Assembly: GCF_035998295.1 (NCBI RefSeq)
Contig: NZ_DASYHS010000207.1
Span: 5,073-69,072, forward strand
Direction of reading: 5' to 3'
Length of the DNA stretch: 64,000 bases
Source of the DNA: DASYHS01 sp035998295
Lineage (GTDB): Bacteria; Pseudomonadota; Alphaproteobacteria; Azospirillales; Azospirillaceae
Part shown: piece by piece, positions 24,481 to 33,657 of the stretch
Numbering within the stretch: position 1 is the stretch's first letter
How the letters are laid out: every line of letters starts with the position of its first letter
The notes under the pieces: model-generated
The model's input: the letters and a program-made list of their open reading frames with translations, nothing else
The model's database searches: none
What the model was told of the DNA's origin: nothing
Position numbers and translations under genes: made by a program

Positions 24481-25340
24481 GCACCGGAACCGTGGGCGCC
24501 GCCCGGATCGCGGCGCGCTTCGAGAAGCTGCGCGCCGAGGGGCGCGCCGGCCTCGTCGCCTTCATCACCGCGGGCGACCCCGACCACGACACCTGCCGCG
24601 CCCTGCTGGACGGCCTGCCCGCGGCGGGGGCCGACCTGATCGAGCTCGGCATGCCCTTCACCGACCCGATGGCCGACGGCCCGGCGATCCAGGCCGGCAG
24701 CCTGCGCGCGCTGAAGGCCGGCGCGCGCATGACCCGGACGCTCGACCTCGTGCGCGGCCTGCGTGCGCGCGACGCCGAGACGCCGGTGATCCTGATGGGC
24801 TACTACAACCCCATCCACAGCTACGGCGTCGCCCGCTTCCTCGACGACGCGCGCGCCGCCGGCGTCGACGGCCTGATCGTCGTCGACCTGCCGCCGGAGG
24901 AGGACGCCGAGCTGTGCCTGCCGGCGCTGGAAGCCGGGCTCAGCTTCGTCCGCCTCGCGACGCCGACGACGGACGACGCGCGGCTTCCGGCCGTGCTCGC
25001 CAACACCAGCGGCTTCGTCTACTACGTCTCGATCACCGGGATCACCGGCACCGCGTCCGCGTCCGACGCGGCCGTCGCGGACGCCGTCGCCCGGCTGCGC
25101 CGCCACACCCCGCTGCCGGTCGCGGTCGGCTTCGGCATCTCGACGCCCGAGCGCGCGGCGGCCGTCGCCCGCGTCGCCGACGCGGCGGTCGTCGGCTCGG
25201 CGATCGTGAACCGCGTCGCCGCCGGCCTCGACGCCGAGGGCAGGGCGAAGCCCGGCCTCGTCGGGGAGACGCTGGCCTTCGTCCGGCAGCTCGCCGACGC
25301 CGTCCGCACCGCGCGTCATCATCAGGAAGCCGCATCATGA
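24477..25340 (+). CDS. trpA: Tryptophan synthase alpha chain
   Basis: Cleaves indole-3-glycerol phosphate to indole. 287 residues from a GTG overlapping the trpB stop. LVAFITAGDPDHDT, the catalytic Glu in DLIELGMPFTDPMADGP, GLIVVDLPPEED (catalytic Asp) and YYVSITGITGT are all present. Its stop overlaps the accD ATG (ATGA). Confidence 0.97.
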
Positions 25341-26311
25341 ACTGGCTGACCAACTTCGTCCGTCCGAAGATCCGCGCGCTTGTCTCCAAGAAGGAAGTGC
25401 CGGACAATCTGTGGCTGAAATGCGGGAACTGCGAGGCGATGATCTTCCATCGCGACCTCGAGGAGAACCTGCACGTCTGCCAACATTGCGGCTTCCACAT
25501 GCGCATCGACCCGGTGCGCCGCCTGAAGATGCTGTTCGACGAGGGCGAGTACCAGGCGATCGAGCTGCCGAAGGTGGCGCCCGACCCGCTGCGCTTTCGC
25601 GACCAGAAGCGCTACACCGACCGCCTGAAGGAGGCGCAGGCCAAGACCGGCCGTTCCGACGCCCTCATCGTCGCGCACGGGCGCATGGGCGACATGCCGG
25701 TCGTCGTCGCCGCCTTCGACTTCACCTTCATGGGCGGCTCGATGGGCATCGCCGTCGGCGAGGGGCTGGTCGCCGCCGCGCGTCTCGCCGTGCTGCAGGA
25801 CGCGCCGCTGATCGTCGTCCCGGCCTCGGGCGGCGCGCGCATGCAGGAGGGCATCCTGTCCCTGATGCAGATGCCGCGCAGCGTGATCGCGGCCGAGATG
25901 GTGAAGGAGGCGGGGCTGCCCTACGTCGTCGTCCTGACCGACCCGACGACCGGCGGCGTCACCGCCAGCTTCGCGATGCTGGGAGACGTCCACATCGCGG
26001 AGAAGGGGGCGCAGATCGGCTTCGCCGGGGCCCGCGTCATCGAGGACACGATCCGCGAGACCCTGCCCGAAGGCTTCCAGCGTGCCGAGTACCTGCTCGC
26101 CCACGGCATGGTCGACATGGTCGTGCACCGCAAGGAGCTGCGCCCGACGCTGATCCGGCTGCTCGACCTGCTGCGCCGGCCGCACCCGACGGCCGAGGTC
26201 CTGACCCTGCCGACCGCCGAGGCGGCCGGGGAGGAGCGGACGCTGCCGCCGGCGTCTCAGGGAGCGGCCCAGGAGGCGGTGAAGAGTGACACCGCCGAGA
26301 CCGAGCGCTGA
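25337..26311 (+). CDS. accD: Acetyl-CoA carboxylase carboxyltransferase beta subunit
   Basis: 324 residues. An N-terminal Cys4 zinc finger, CGNCEAM...CQHCGFHM (residues ~31-53), precedes the crotonase-fold transferase core with DFTFMGGSMGIAVGEG and VPASGGARMQEG. The final ~25 residues are variable. It makes malonyl-CoA with the AccA, AccB and AccC proteins, which are not in the window. trpA-accD-folC is a conserved order. It overlaps folC by 26 bases. Confidence 0.96.
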   Translation: MNWLTNFVRPKIRALVSKKEVPDNLWLKCGNCEAMIFHRDLEENLHVCQHCGFHMRIDPVRRLKMLFDEGEYQAIELPKVAPDPLRFRDQKRYTDRLKEAQAKTGRSDALIVAHGRMGDMPVVVAAFDFTFMGGSMGIAVGEGLVAAARLAVLQDAPLIVVPASGGARMQEGILSLMQMPRSVIAAEMVKEAGLPYVVVLTDPTTGGVTASFAMLGDVHIAEKGAQIGFAGARVIEDTIRETLPEGFQRAEYLLAHGMVDMVVHRKELRPTLIRLLDLLRRPHPTAEVLTLPTAEAAGEERTLPPASQGAAQEAVKSDTAETER

Positions 26312-27602
26312 GCGCGTAGAGGCCGCCCTCGCGCGCCTCAAACGGCTCCACCCCTCCGTCATCGACCTGACGCTGGAGCGCGTCCACCGGCTGCTGGCGC
26401 GTCTCGGCCATCCCGAGCGCGCGCTGGCGCCGGTCGCGCACGTCGCCGGCACCAACGGCAAGGGCTCGACCGTCGCGTTCCTGCGCGCCTTCCTGGAGGC
26501 TGCGGGGCTGCGGGTCCATGTCTACACCTCGCCCCATCTCGTCCGCTTCAACGAGCGCATCCGGATCGCCGGCCGCATCGTCGGCGACGACGCGCTCGCC
26601 TCCCTGCTGGAGGAGTGCGAGACGGTCAATGCCGGCGAGCCGATCACCTTCTTCGAGATCACGACCTGCGCCGCCTTCCTCGCCTTCGCGCGCGAGCCGG
26701 CGGACATCGTGCTGCTGGAGACCGGGCTCGGCGGCCGGCTGGACGCGACCAACGTCGTGGCGCGGCCGGCCGTCACCGCGATCACGCCGGTCTCGATGGA
26801 CCACATGGACTATCTCGGCAGCACCCTCGATGAGATCGCGGCCGAGAAGGCCGGCATCCTGAAGCCCGGCGTGCCCTGCGTCCTGGCGCCCCAGGCGGCC
26901 GCGGCCGAGGCGGTCGTGATGGCGCGCGCCGCCGCCCTCGGGACCCCGCTGGACCGCTGCGGCGCCGACTGGCGCGTCGAGCTGCGCCGCAACGGCTTCG
27001 CGCTCGGGGACGGGGAGGGGACGCGCGCCTTCCCGATGCCCGCACTCGCCGGGCCCCACCAGCCCGTCAACGCCGCGGTCGCGATCCGCTGCCTCGCCCA
27101 TCTGCCGGTCGCCGTGGACGAGGCGGCCGTCGTCCGCGGCCTCGCCGCGGTCGACTGGCCCGGCCGCCTGCAGCATCTCGCCTCCGGCCCGCTCGCGGCC
27201 CTGCTGCCGGAGGGCTGGCAGCTCTGGGCCGATGCCGGCCACAATCCCGACGCGGCCGGGCTGCTGGCCCGCACGCTCGGCCAGTGGCGGGACGGGCCGC
27301 CCTGGCGGCTGGTCGTCGGCATGCTGGCCGACCGCGAGCCGCGCGACTTCCTGGCGCCGCTGGCCGCCCATGTGAGCGACGTCGCCGCCGTCCCGGTGCC
27401 AGGCGAGCCGCGCTCGCGCCCGCCGGCCGGCTGCGCCGCCGCGGCCCGGGACCTCGGCCTGCCCGCGGTCGAGGCGCCGGGCGTCGCCGAGGCGCTCCGC
27501 TCCCTCGTCCTGTCGTCCCCGGCACCGGCCCGCATCCTGGTGACGGGCTCGCTGGCGCTGGTCGGCACGGTGTTGCGCGACAGCGGCGCCGTGATCTCGT
27601 GA
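26286..27602 (+). CDS. folC: Bifunctional dihydrofolate synthase / folylpolyglutamate synthase
   Basis: 438 residues from a GTG inside the accD 3' end. P-loop HVAGTNGKGSTVAF at ~50-63, then YTSPHLVRFNERIRI. LETGLGGRLDATNVV and PVSMDHMDYLG carry the metal- and ATP-binding residues of Mur ligases, and DAGHNPDAAGLLARTL lies in the C-terminal domain. It adds glutamate to dihydropteroate and folates. The stop overlaps the start of a second, related gene. Confidence 0.95.
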   Translation: MTPPRPSAERVEAALARLKRLHPSVIDLTLERVHRLLARLGHPERALAPVAHVAGTNGKGSTVAFLRAFLEAAGLRVHVYTSPHLVRFNERIRIAGRIVGDDALASLLEECETVNAGEPITFFEITTCAAFLAFAREPADIVLLETGLGGRLDATNVVARPAVTAITPVSMDHMDYLGSTLDEIAAEKAGILKPGVPCVLAPQAAAAEAVVMARAAALGTPLDRCGADWRVELRRNGFALGDGEGTRAFPMPALAGPHQPVNAAVAIRCLAHLPVAVDEAAVVRGLAAVDWPGRLQHLASGPLAALLPEGWQLWADAGHNPDAAGLLARTLGQWRDGPPWRLVVGMLADREPRDFLAPLAAHVSDVAAVPVPGEPRSRPPAGCAAAARDLGLPAVEAPGVAEALRSLVLSSPAPARILVTGSLALVGTVLRDSGAVIS

Positions 27603-28849
27603 GCGGCCTCGCGGACGGGGGCCCGGCTGCCTACCAGGAGGTGCTCGACGACCTGTTCCGCACCTTCCTCGCGGCCAAGCCCCTGCTGCGCGGCCGCCGC
27701 GACGCGGAGATCCGCGAGCCCCGGCTGCTGGTCGGCCTCGCGGACCGGTTCGGCCTCCTGCCGCCGCCGGAACGCACGATCCGGGTCACCGGCAGCAAGG
27801 GCAAGGGCTCGGTCGCCCGTTTCGCCGCCGCGATGATCGGCGCGGCGCGGCCGGGCGAACCGGTCGGGCTGCTGACCTCGCCGGAGGAGATCGACCATGT
27901 CGACCGCATCCGCGTCGACGGCGCGCCGATCCCGCGCGCCGACCTCGTGCGCCTCCATGCCTGGCTGAAGCCGGAACTCGCGGCGCTGGAGGCCGGCCTC
28001 GCCCCGGGGCGCTACCTGTCGCCCTCGGGGCAGTTCCTGCTGCTGGCGCTCGCCTGGTTCCGCGAGCGGGGCGTGCGCCACGTCGTGCTCGAGGGCGGGC
28101 GCGGCATGCTGCACGACGAGGTCGGCTGGGTCGCCTCGAAGGTCGGGGTCGTCACGACCATCCTGCGCGAGCATGTCGAGCATCTCGGCCCCACCCTCGA
28201 CGACGTCGCGCGCGAGAAGCTGCACGTCGCGGCGCTGTCGGAGGTGACGGTGCTCGGCCCCGGCTGCGCGCGCTGGGTCGGCTCGCTGGCGCCGGCAGAC
28301 GCCGTGCTCGTCCCGGCGCCGCCCCCATCGGCGGCGGCGCCGGGCTGGATCGCTCTCGACCGCGCGCTTGCCGCTACGGCGGTGGAGGCTTGTCTCGGTC
28401 CCGGTACGATCGTTCCGGCGGCGCTGCCCCTGCCCAACGTGCCGTCCTTCGGCCGGCTCGAGGCGGCCGGACGCCCGCTGTGGTACGAGGGGCTGATCGC
28501 GGCGGACAGCTTCGACGCGGCGTTCTGGGGCCCGGTGCTGGCGCGCGGGCCGGCGCTGGTGCTGGCGTCGCTGACCGACGACAAGGACGTGGACGGCGTC
28601 GACGCCGCCTTCGCGCGGCTCGGCGCGCCGCCGCTGCACGTCGTGCTCGCCGGCGAGCGCGGCTTCCTCGCCTATGGGCGCGCCCGCGCCGCGTTCGGCG
28701 GGCGCGTGGCCGGCCCGGTCGGCTACGACGACGGGCCGGCGCTGCGCGGCCTGGTCGCCGGGCTCCTGCGCGAGCACCGGGCGGAGCTGGCCGTCGCCGT
28801 CGGCACGCAGACCTTCCTGCGCCTGCTCAAGCAAGCGTTCGTTTCCTGA
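27599..28849 (+). CDS. Second FolC-like Mur ligase family protein
   Basis: 416 residues from a GTG overlapping the folC stop (GTGA). It has its own P-loop, RVTGSKGKGSVARFAA (~58-73), then LLTSPEEIDHVDRIRVDGAPI in place of FolC's TSPHLVRFNERIRI. LEGGRGMLHDEVG replaces LETGLGGRLDATN, and ILREHVEHLGPTLDDVAREK replaces the MDHMDYLG block. Architecture is thus ATP-dependent Mur/FolC ligase with a changed substrate region. The substrate is unknown. Tight coupling with folC suggests a related amide ligation, or a regulatory paralogue. Confidence 0.8.
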   Translation: MSGLADGGPAAYQEVLDDLFRTFLAAKPLLRGRRDAEIREPRLLVGLADRFGLLPPPERTIRVTGSKGKGSVARFAAAMIGAARPGEPVGLLTSPEEIDHVDRIRVDGAPIPRADLVRLHAWLKPELAALEAGLAPGRYLSPSGQFLLLALAWFRERGVRHVVLEGGRGMLHDEVGWVASKVGVVTTILREHVEHLGPTLDDVAREKLHVAALSEVTVLGPGCARWVGSLAPADAVLVPAPPPSAAAPGWIALDRALAATAVEACLGPGTIVPAALPLPNVPSFGRLEAAGRPLWYEGLIAADSFDAAFWGPVLARGPALVLASLTDDKDVDGVDAAFARLGAPPLHVVLAGERGFLAYGRARAAFGGRVAGPVGYDDGPALRGLVAGLLREHRAELAVAVGTQTFLRLLKQAFVS

Positions 28850-28948
28850 CCGGAACGTCCTGGCGCATGGGCCGGCATACGGGCGGGGCACGGCTGACCC
28901 GCGAAATGGTTCGGGCTTCGGCGGCGGGCTTTGAGCGATAGTCGCGCC

Positions 28949-29863
28949 ATGACCAGCATGACCACCGCCGCCCGCCCCGGAGTCCAGGCCGGACTTCCGA
29001 GCAGAGGCATCGCGTTGATTCTCGGCGCGGTGATCCTGTTCGTCGTGATGGACTCGCTCGGCAAGTATCTCGGGGCCCGGTATCCGATCTGGCAGGTGGT
29101 ATGGGCGCGCTACGCCTTCCACATGCTGCTGATGGTGCCGCTGCTGGCGAGCGGGCGGGTGATCATGCGCCCGGCGCGGCCGGGGCTGCAGCTGTTCCGC
29201 TCGCTGATGCTGGTCTCGGTGACGTCCCTGTTCTACACGGCGCTGCAGTTCATGCCGCTGCCGGTGGCGAGCTCGATCGGCTTCCTGGCGCCGCTGCTGA
29301 TGACGGCGCTGTCGATGCCGCTGCTGGGCGAGCGGGTCGGCCCGCGCCGCTGGGCCGCCGTCGTCGTCGGCTTCGCCGGCGTGCTGATCGTGATCCGACC
29401 GGGGCCGGACATGCATCCGGCGATGCTGCTGCCGCTGCTGATGGCGGTCTGCTATGCGCTGTACCAGATCTCGACCCGGGTGCTGAGCCGGAGCGACAAC
29501 TCCCTGACCACGCTGTTCTGGACCGCGATCGGCGGGCTCGTGATTTCCAGCGCGATGCTGCCGTTCGGCAACTGGAAGACGCCGGACGCCGAGGGCTGGG
29601 TGATGCTGGTCTCGCTGGGCGTGATCGGCTGCGTGTCGCACATGATGCTGATCCGCGCCTACGCGCACGCGCCGGCCGCGGTGCTGGCGCCGTTCACCTA
29701 CACGCAGCTCGTCTGGGCGTTCCCGGCGGGCTGGATCGTGTTCGGCGACGTCCCCGACGCATGGTCGCTGGTCGGCGGCGCCGTGATCGTCGCAAGCGGG
29801 CTGTATGTCTGGCACCGGGAGCGGGTGCGCGCGCGGGCCGCGCGCGAAGCAGCGGCGGTCTGA
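28949..29863 (+). CDS. DMT-superfamily transporter (two EamA domains)
   Basis: 304 residues from the ATG at 28949 (a TTG at 28931 is also open). Ten predicted helices in two EamA halves: GIALILGAVILFVVMDSLGK opens the first, and the second starts about MLLPLLMAVCYALYQIS. The FTYTQLVWAFPAGWIVFGD segment is typical. Probably an inner-membrane exporter of small metabolites; substrate unknown. Confidence 0.9.
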   Translation: MTSMTTAARPGVQAGLPSRGIALILGAVILFVVMDSLGKYLGARYPIWQVVWARYAFHMLLMVPLLASGRVIMRPARPGLQLFRSLMLVSVTSLFYTALQFMPLPVASSIGFLAPLLMTALSMPLLGERVGPRRWAAVVVGFAGVLIVIRPGPDMHPAMLLPLLMAVCYALYQISTRVLSRSDNSLTTLFWTAIGGLVISSAMLPFGNWKTPDAEGWVMLVSLGVIGCVSHMMLIRAYAHAPAAVLAPFTYTQLVWAFPAGWIVFGDVPDAWSLVGGAVIVASGLYVWHRERVRARAAREAAAV

Positions 29864-30294
29864 TCCTCCCTCTGCGCGTCCGGCGCCGCCGCCCGTCCGC
29901 CTCCCCACGAATCGAGCCTGCGGCCGGTGAACCTCGGGGGCGATCCGGGCGCGACTGCAAACGCCCGCCAGCCGGTCCGACCGCGAGGCAGAACGTCAGT
30001 CGACCTCACCGGGGCCCGACTTCCAAGGAAAGCCAGGCGTAAATTCTCTCGATGGTTGAGCGTCGGTTGCCGGGACCGGAAACGGGCATGGGAGACTTCG
30101 AGAACTGGAGCCGGGGTTTCTAACGCTCTACCAGGCCTTGCAGTCGCGTGCGCCCGCTTTCCACCCGATGCGAAGCAGCCCGATCCGGCAGGAAATCCAA
30201 CCGAAGGGAGTGGAAGGTATCCTTGACTCCCTTAATTGGAGATGAGATTGAACGCTATAACCTCTTATGCGTTCCGCTGCCTCCGGGGTGAGCT
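29864..30294. other. Gap between DMT transporter and DUF2726 gene
   Basis: 431 bases with no supported gene. An open frame at 29927-30226 has no recognisable domain and no ribosome site. The last 80 bases are more AT-rich and include TTGACT (30223-30228), a possible promoter element for the next gene, but no convincing -10 box. No RNA gene recognised. Confidence 0.6.
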
Positions 30295-30855
30295 TTGGAA
30301 ACGGTCCTGACCGCCGCACTGATCGCGTTCGCGGCATATCACTTCAAGTTCCGTGCGGAACTGCAGCGCAAGCGCGAAAACTCCGCCAGGTTCAGCACGA
30401 GGGACACTGCCAATCAGCTCCGTTTCGTCATGAACGCCGCCTTTCGCAAGAAAAGCGTGATGAGCCGGGCGGAATACCTCGTCTTCCGGACCATCGAGGG
30501 TCTGGTGAAGGCTTCGGGCAAGGGGCACCGGGTCTTCGCGCAGACCAGCCTCGGCGAGATCATCGGCACCGAAGACCGCAAGGCGTTCGAGTCCATCAAC
30601 AGCAAGCGCATCGATATCCTGATCATCGATCCTTTCGGCCAGCCGGCGGTCGCCGTCGAATACCAGGGCGGCGGCCATTACCAGGGCGACGCCGCCGGGC
30701 GCGACGCGGTCAAGAAGGAAGCCTTGCGCAAGGCCGGGGTCGCGTATGTCGAGGTTCAGGACGGTGAAAGCGATGAGGGGGTCAGGCGCAAAGTGCTGGA
30801 CGCCCTTGGGTGGAGCCATGCCGCCGCGGGGAGCACGAAGGCCGAGGCCGGATGA
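30295..30855 (+). CDS. DUF2726 domain protein
   Basis: 186 residues from a TTG at 30295 (start uncertain). An N-terminal hydrophobic segment, VLTAALIAFAAYHF, may anchor it in the membrane. MSRAEYLVFRTIEGLV opens the DUF2726 domain. RIDILIIDPFGQPAVAVEYQGGGHYQ then resembles the core of PD-(D/E)xK nuclease-like folds, with D, then E-x-Q in place of E-x-K. Function is not established; the nuclease-like reading is inference from motif shape. Confidence 0.75.
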   Translation: METVLTAALIAFAAYHFKFRAELQRKRENSARFSTRDTANQLRFVMNAAFRKKSVMSRAEYLVFRTIEGLVKASGKGHRVFAQTSLGEIIGTEDRKAFESINSKRIDILIIDPFGQPAVAVEYQGGGHYQGDAAGRDAVKKEALRKAGVAYVEVQDGESDEGVRRKVLDALGWSHAAAGSTKAEAG

Positions 30856-30914
30856 AGGCTGCGGCGCATTGCGTGGCGCGGGCTGCGGTCCCGCCCTCGC
30901 CGCGGACATGAATC

Positions 30915-30948
30915 GGCCCGGCCCCCGAAGGGGCCGGGCCGTTCGTTT
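30915..30948. terminator. Bidirectional intrinsic terminator
   Basis: 11-bp stem GGCCCGGCCCC (30915-30925) / GGGGCCGGGCC (30930-30940), loop CGAA, then GTTCGTTT on the plus strand. It lies between the convergent DUF2726 and trxA genes. Confidence 0.85.
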
Positions 30949-30967
30949 CGGTGCCGGTCGGACCTCG

Positions 30968-31288
30968 TCAGAGCGAGGATTCGACCCACTGCTGCAACTG
31001 GGTCTTCGGCAGCGCGCCGATCTTGGTCGCCGCCACCTTGCCGTCCTTGAACAGCATCAGCGTCGGGATGCCGCGCACGCCGTACTGCGCCGGGGTGTTC
31101 GGGTTCTCGTCGACGTTGAGCTTGACGACGGTCAGCCGGCCCTGCAGGTCGTTCGCGATGTCCTCCAGGGCGGGGGCGATCATGCGGCACGGGCCGCACC
31201 ACTCCGCCCAGAAATCCACCAGGACCGGCTGCTGGGAGTCCAGCACGTCGGACTTGAAGGTGGCGTCGGTGATTTTCGTGGTGCTCAT
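30968..31288 (-). CDS. trxA: Thioredoxin
   Basis: 106 residues with the redox motif WCGPC at 30-34 in VLVDFWAEWCGPCRMIAP, the cis-Pro in VRGIPTLMLFKDG and the conserved KLNVDENP. A single-domain cytoplasmic disulfide reductase. In many alphaproteobacteria trxA directly follows addA; here addA ends 2.7 kb away. Confidence 0.97.
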   Translation of the reverse strand: MSTTKITDATFKSDVLDSQQPVLVDFWAEWCGPCRMIAPALEDIANDLQGRLTVVKLNVDENPNTPAQYGVRGIPTLMLFKDGKVAATKIGALPKTQLQQWVESSL

Positions 31289-31428
31289 GGTGTCCCTTGT
31301 CTCCGGTGAACGGGCCGGCTTCGGCCGGTGCCGTGGAGCTGCCTAGGCTGCCTGCGTTGCGGTTCGCTCGAATGTAAGGGCACCACCCACCCCGGTCAAG
31401 TCGCCCACTCTCCTTATAGTAGCAGAAA

Positions 31429-31629
31429 TTACTTCTGCTTATCGTCTCGGTGCTTCTTCGCCGACTTCCTGTCCTCTTCGACCTCGCGGCCCAGCTCGTC
31501 GACGGCCTTCGGGTCGATCCCGCGGGCCTCGTCGAGTTTCTTCTCGCCCTTCTTGCGGTCGCCCGAGACCATGTCGTCGAGCGCCTCCTCGGCGAGGTCG
31601 TGCGCCTTGTCGTGCTTGTCCTCGGCCAT
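31429..31629 (-). CDS. Small highly charged protein of unknown function
   Basis: 66 residues, MAEDKHDKAHDLAEEALDDM onward. It is almost entirely helical-looking Lys/Glu/Asp/Arg with no Cys, no signal peptide and no recognised domain. It could be a stress or nucleic-acid-associated small protein. ATG start at 31627-31629 with a GGA-containing region upstream. Confidence 0.6.
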   Translation of the reverse strand: MAEDKHDKAHDLAEEALDDMVSGDRKKGEKKLDEARGIDPKAVDELGREVEEDRKSAKKHRDDKQK

Positions 31630-31846
31630 AGCCGTATCCTTTCCTGGCTGGTTCCCTGCAGCGAAAACCGGGACGTGGTTGCGAGGTTCCTGTGCCGCCG
31701 CCGCAAATTCGCCCGCGCGTCCGGGATGAAAGCCCCGCGTCGCGCGTTCTCACGGTGCGGGTTCCTTCTGCCGCCGGGACCCGCCGGCCGCGGCACCCGG
31801 GGGGGACGAATGCCGCGGCCGTCCCGGCGGTAATCGGGAAACGGAC

Positions 31847-32440
31847 ATGGACCAGAACGAGCGCCGCATCATCGACGACCTGTTCGGCAAGCTGCGCCAA
31901 GCCGAGGGCCAGGGCGGCCCGCGCGACTCCGAAGCCGAGCGCCACATCGCCGAGCGCCTGTCGGCCCAGCCGGCGGCGCCCTACTACATGACGCAGGCGA
32001 TCGTGATCCAGGAGCAGGCCCTGGCCGCGGCCCAGGACCGCATCCAGGAGCTGGAGGGCGAGCTGCGCAGCCGCCCCGCCGGCGGCGGCTTCCTCGCCGG
32101 GCTGTTCGGCGGCGGCAGGCCGGACCCCGCCCGCCAGCCCGCACCCCCGCCCGCCGCCGCGTCCGGCCGGCGGCACGACCTCGCGGCAAGCCAGCCGTCC
32201 GGGCCCTGGGGCCGGCCGGGCGGCGGCAGCTTCCTCGGCGGCGCGCTGCAGACGGCGATGGCGGTGGCCGGCGGCGTGGTCGTCGGCAACATGATCGCCG
32301 GGCTGCTGGCCCCCAAGCCTGCCGTCGCCGCCGAGCCGGAGCCCGATCCCGCCGAGGACGTGGCCGCCGAGGATACCGCTGAAGAGCCGGGAGAAGAGGC
32401 CGCCGGCGACTGGGGCGACTTCGGCGACGAGGAGTTCTGA
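31847..32440 (+). CDS. DUF2076 domain protein
   Basis: 197 residues beginning MDQNERRIIDDLFGKLRQAE, the DUF2076 start. A predicted coiled stretch, IQEQALAAAQDRIQELEGEL, lies at ~53-72. A Gly/Pro-rich linker, a hydrophobic segment (GALQTAMAVAGGVVVGNMIAGLLA) and an acidic tail ending DWGDFGDEEF follow. Family members are predicted periplasmic or membrane-linked proteins with no known activity. Confidence 0.85.
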   Translation: MDQNERRIIDDLFGKLRQAEGQGGPRDSEAERHIAERLSAQPAAPYYMTQAIVIQEQALAAAQDRIQELEGELRSRPAGGGFLAGLFGGGRPDPARQPAPPPAAASGRRHDLAASQPSGPWGRPGGGSFLGGALQTAMAVAGGVVVGNMIAGLLAPKPAVAAEPEPDPAEDVAAEDTAEEPGEEAAGDWGDFGDEEF

Positions 32441-32452
32441 CCCCGTCCCGCC

Positions 32453-33175
32453 CTACCGGTGCGCCCCGACGCCGACCTGCGCGCACATCGAGAACAGCGG
32501 GCAGGTCGAGCAGCGTGGGCGCACGCCCGTGCACACCGCCTTGCCGAAGGGGACGAGGCGCTCGTTGATCTCGATCCAGTAGCGTTGCGGCAGCTTGGCC
32601 GCCAGCGCGTCCATGGTCCGCTCCGGCGTCGCCGTCGCGACGTAGCCCCAGCGGTTGGCGACCCGGTGGACGTGGACGTCGACCGCGATCGCCGGCCGGT
32701 CGAACCCGACCGCGAGCGTGAGGGCGGCGATCTTGGGGCCGACGCCCCGGAACGCCGTCAGCCCCTCCATCGTGTCCGGCACGGCGCCGTCGTGGCGCTC
32801 CAGTATCTCGCGCGCGATGCGCCTGAGGTCGCGGGCCTTCGGCTCGGGGAAGGTGGCCCCGTCCAGCAGCAAGGCCAGCCGGTCCTCGTCGAGCGCCGAG
32901 ATCGCGTCCGGCGTCGCCGCGACGTCGAACAGGCGCTCGCACACCACCGTCGTCGTCTCGTCGCGCGTGCGCGCCGAGATCAGCGCGCCGACCAGCTGCT
33001 CGAACGGCGAGGCATGCCCGCGGTCGCGCAGCTCGAACATCGCCGCCTTCGGCAGGCCGGCGGTCGCGATGCGCAGCCGGCGGAACGCCTCGTCGACGTC
33101 GAAGGGGGCCTTCGCTTCCATGCCGGCGCCAACAGCCGGCGCGCGCCCGCGGTCGCGCGCATCTCCAACTTTCAT
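32453..33175 (-). CDS. nth: Endonuclease III-like DNA glycosylase/AP lyase
   Basis: 240 residues, or 222 from the Met at 33121. HhH motif TAFRGVGPKIAALTLAV with the catalytic-Lys position filled by Lys, IAVDVHVHRVANR with the catalytic Asp, and the C-terminal [4Fe-4S] ligands C-x6-C-x2-C-x5-C (CTGVRPRCSTCPLFSMC). Removes oxidised pyrimidines from DNA. The HhH start FRGVGPK differs slightly from E. coli LPGVGRK, so a related HhH-GPD glycosylase is possible. Confidence 0.9.
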   Translation of the reverse strand: MKVGDARDRGRAPAVGAGMEAKAPFDVDEAFRRLRIATAGLPKAAMFELRDRGHASPFEQLVGALISARTRDETTTVVCERLFDVAATPDAISALDEDRLALLLDGATFPEPKARDLRRIAREILERHDGAVPDTMEGLTAFRGVGPKIAALTLAVGFDRPAIAVDVHVHRVANRWGYVATATPERTMDALAAKLPQRYWIEINERLVPFGKAVCTGVRPRCSTCPLFSMCAQVGVGAHR

Positions 33176-33276
33176 TTGATTCGGCTGCCGAACGCGACCA
33201 TGTTCCGCCGACGGCCACGAGGCCGGTTCCGGGATCGGACCTGACCCAGGTGCCCCTGCGCGTTCGCGACACGGTC

Positions 33277-33612
33277 ATGAAGCTGCTGGCGGTGCTGTTC
33301 GCGGTCCTGACCGCGTCGGCGTCGCTTTCGGTCGTGCCCCACCGGGGCCCGCTCCCGGCGCCCTCCGGCGCGCTGGAGGGCGGCTACGCCCAGTGGGCGG
33401 CGGGCGGGTTCCTGCACGCCCTGCATCCGGCACCCCTCGTCCAGGAAAAGAAGCACCCGCCGCGCGCGGACGGCCCGGACGAGCTTGCCGCCGATGCCGC
33501 GCCCGCCGCCCACGCCGCGCTGGCCGCCGGCCGGCAGCCGGACTCGGGCGCACCGCCTCCGGCGCGGGGGCGTGCCGGACCCCGTTTCCCGACCGGGCCG
33601 CCGTTCGCCTGA
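33277..33612 (+). CDS. Small secreted proline/alanine-rich protein
   Basis: 111 residues from the ATG at 33277; the open frame begins at 33250. MKLLAVLFAVLTASASLSV is a plausible signal peptide. The rest is Ala/Pro/His-rich with no recognised domain and could be an exported low-complexity protein. A short ORF in GC-rich DNA, so moderate confidence. Confidence 0.45.
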   Translation: MKLLAVLFAVLTASASLSVVPHRGPLPAPSGALEGGYAQWAAGGFLHALHPAPLVQEKKHPPRADGPDELAADAAPAAHAALAAGRQPDSGAPPPARGRAGPRFPTGPPFA

Positions 33613-33657
33613 GACGATTCCTTCTCCAGCGAACGCAACCCCATCGGGACATCCGCC

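Noticed and set aside
29927..30226. 99-codon plus-strand open frame
   Set aside because: No domain, no ribosome-binding site, Arg/Pro-rich composition typical of spurious frames.
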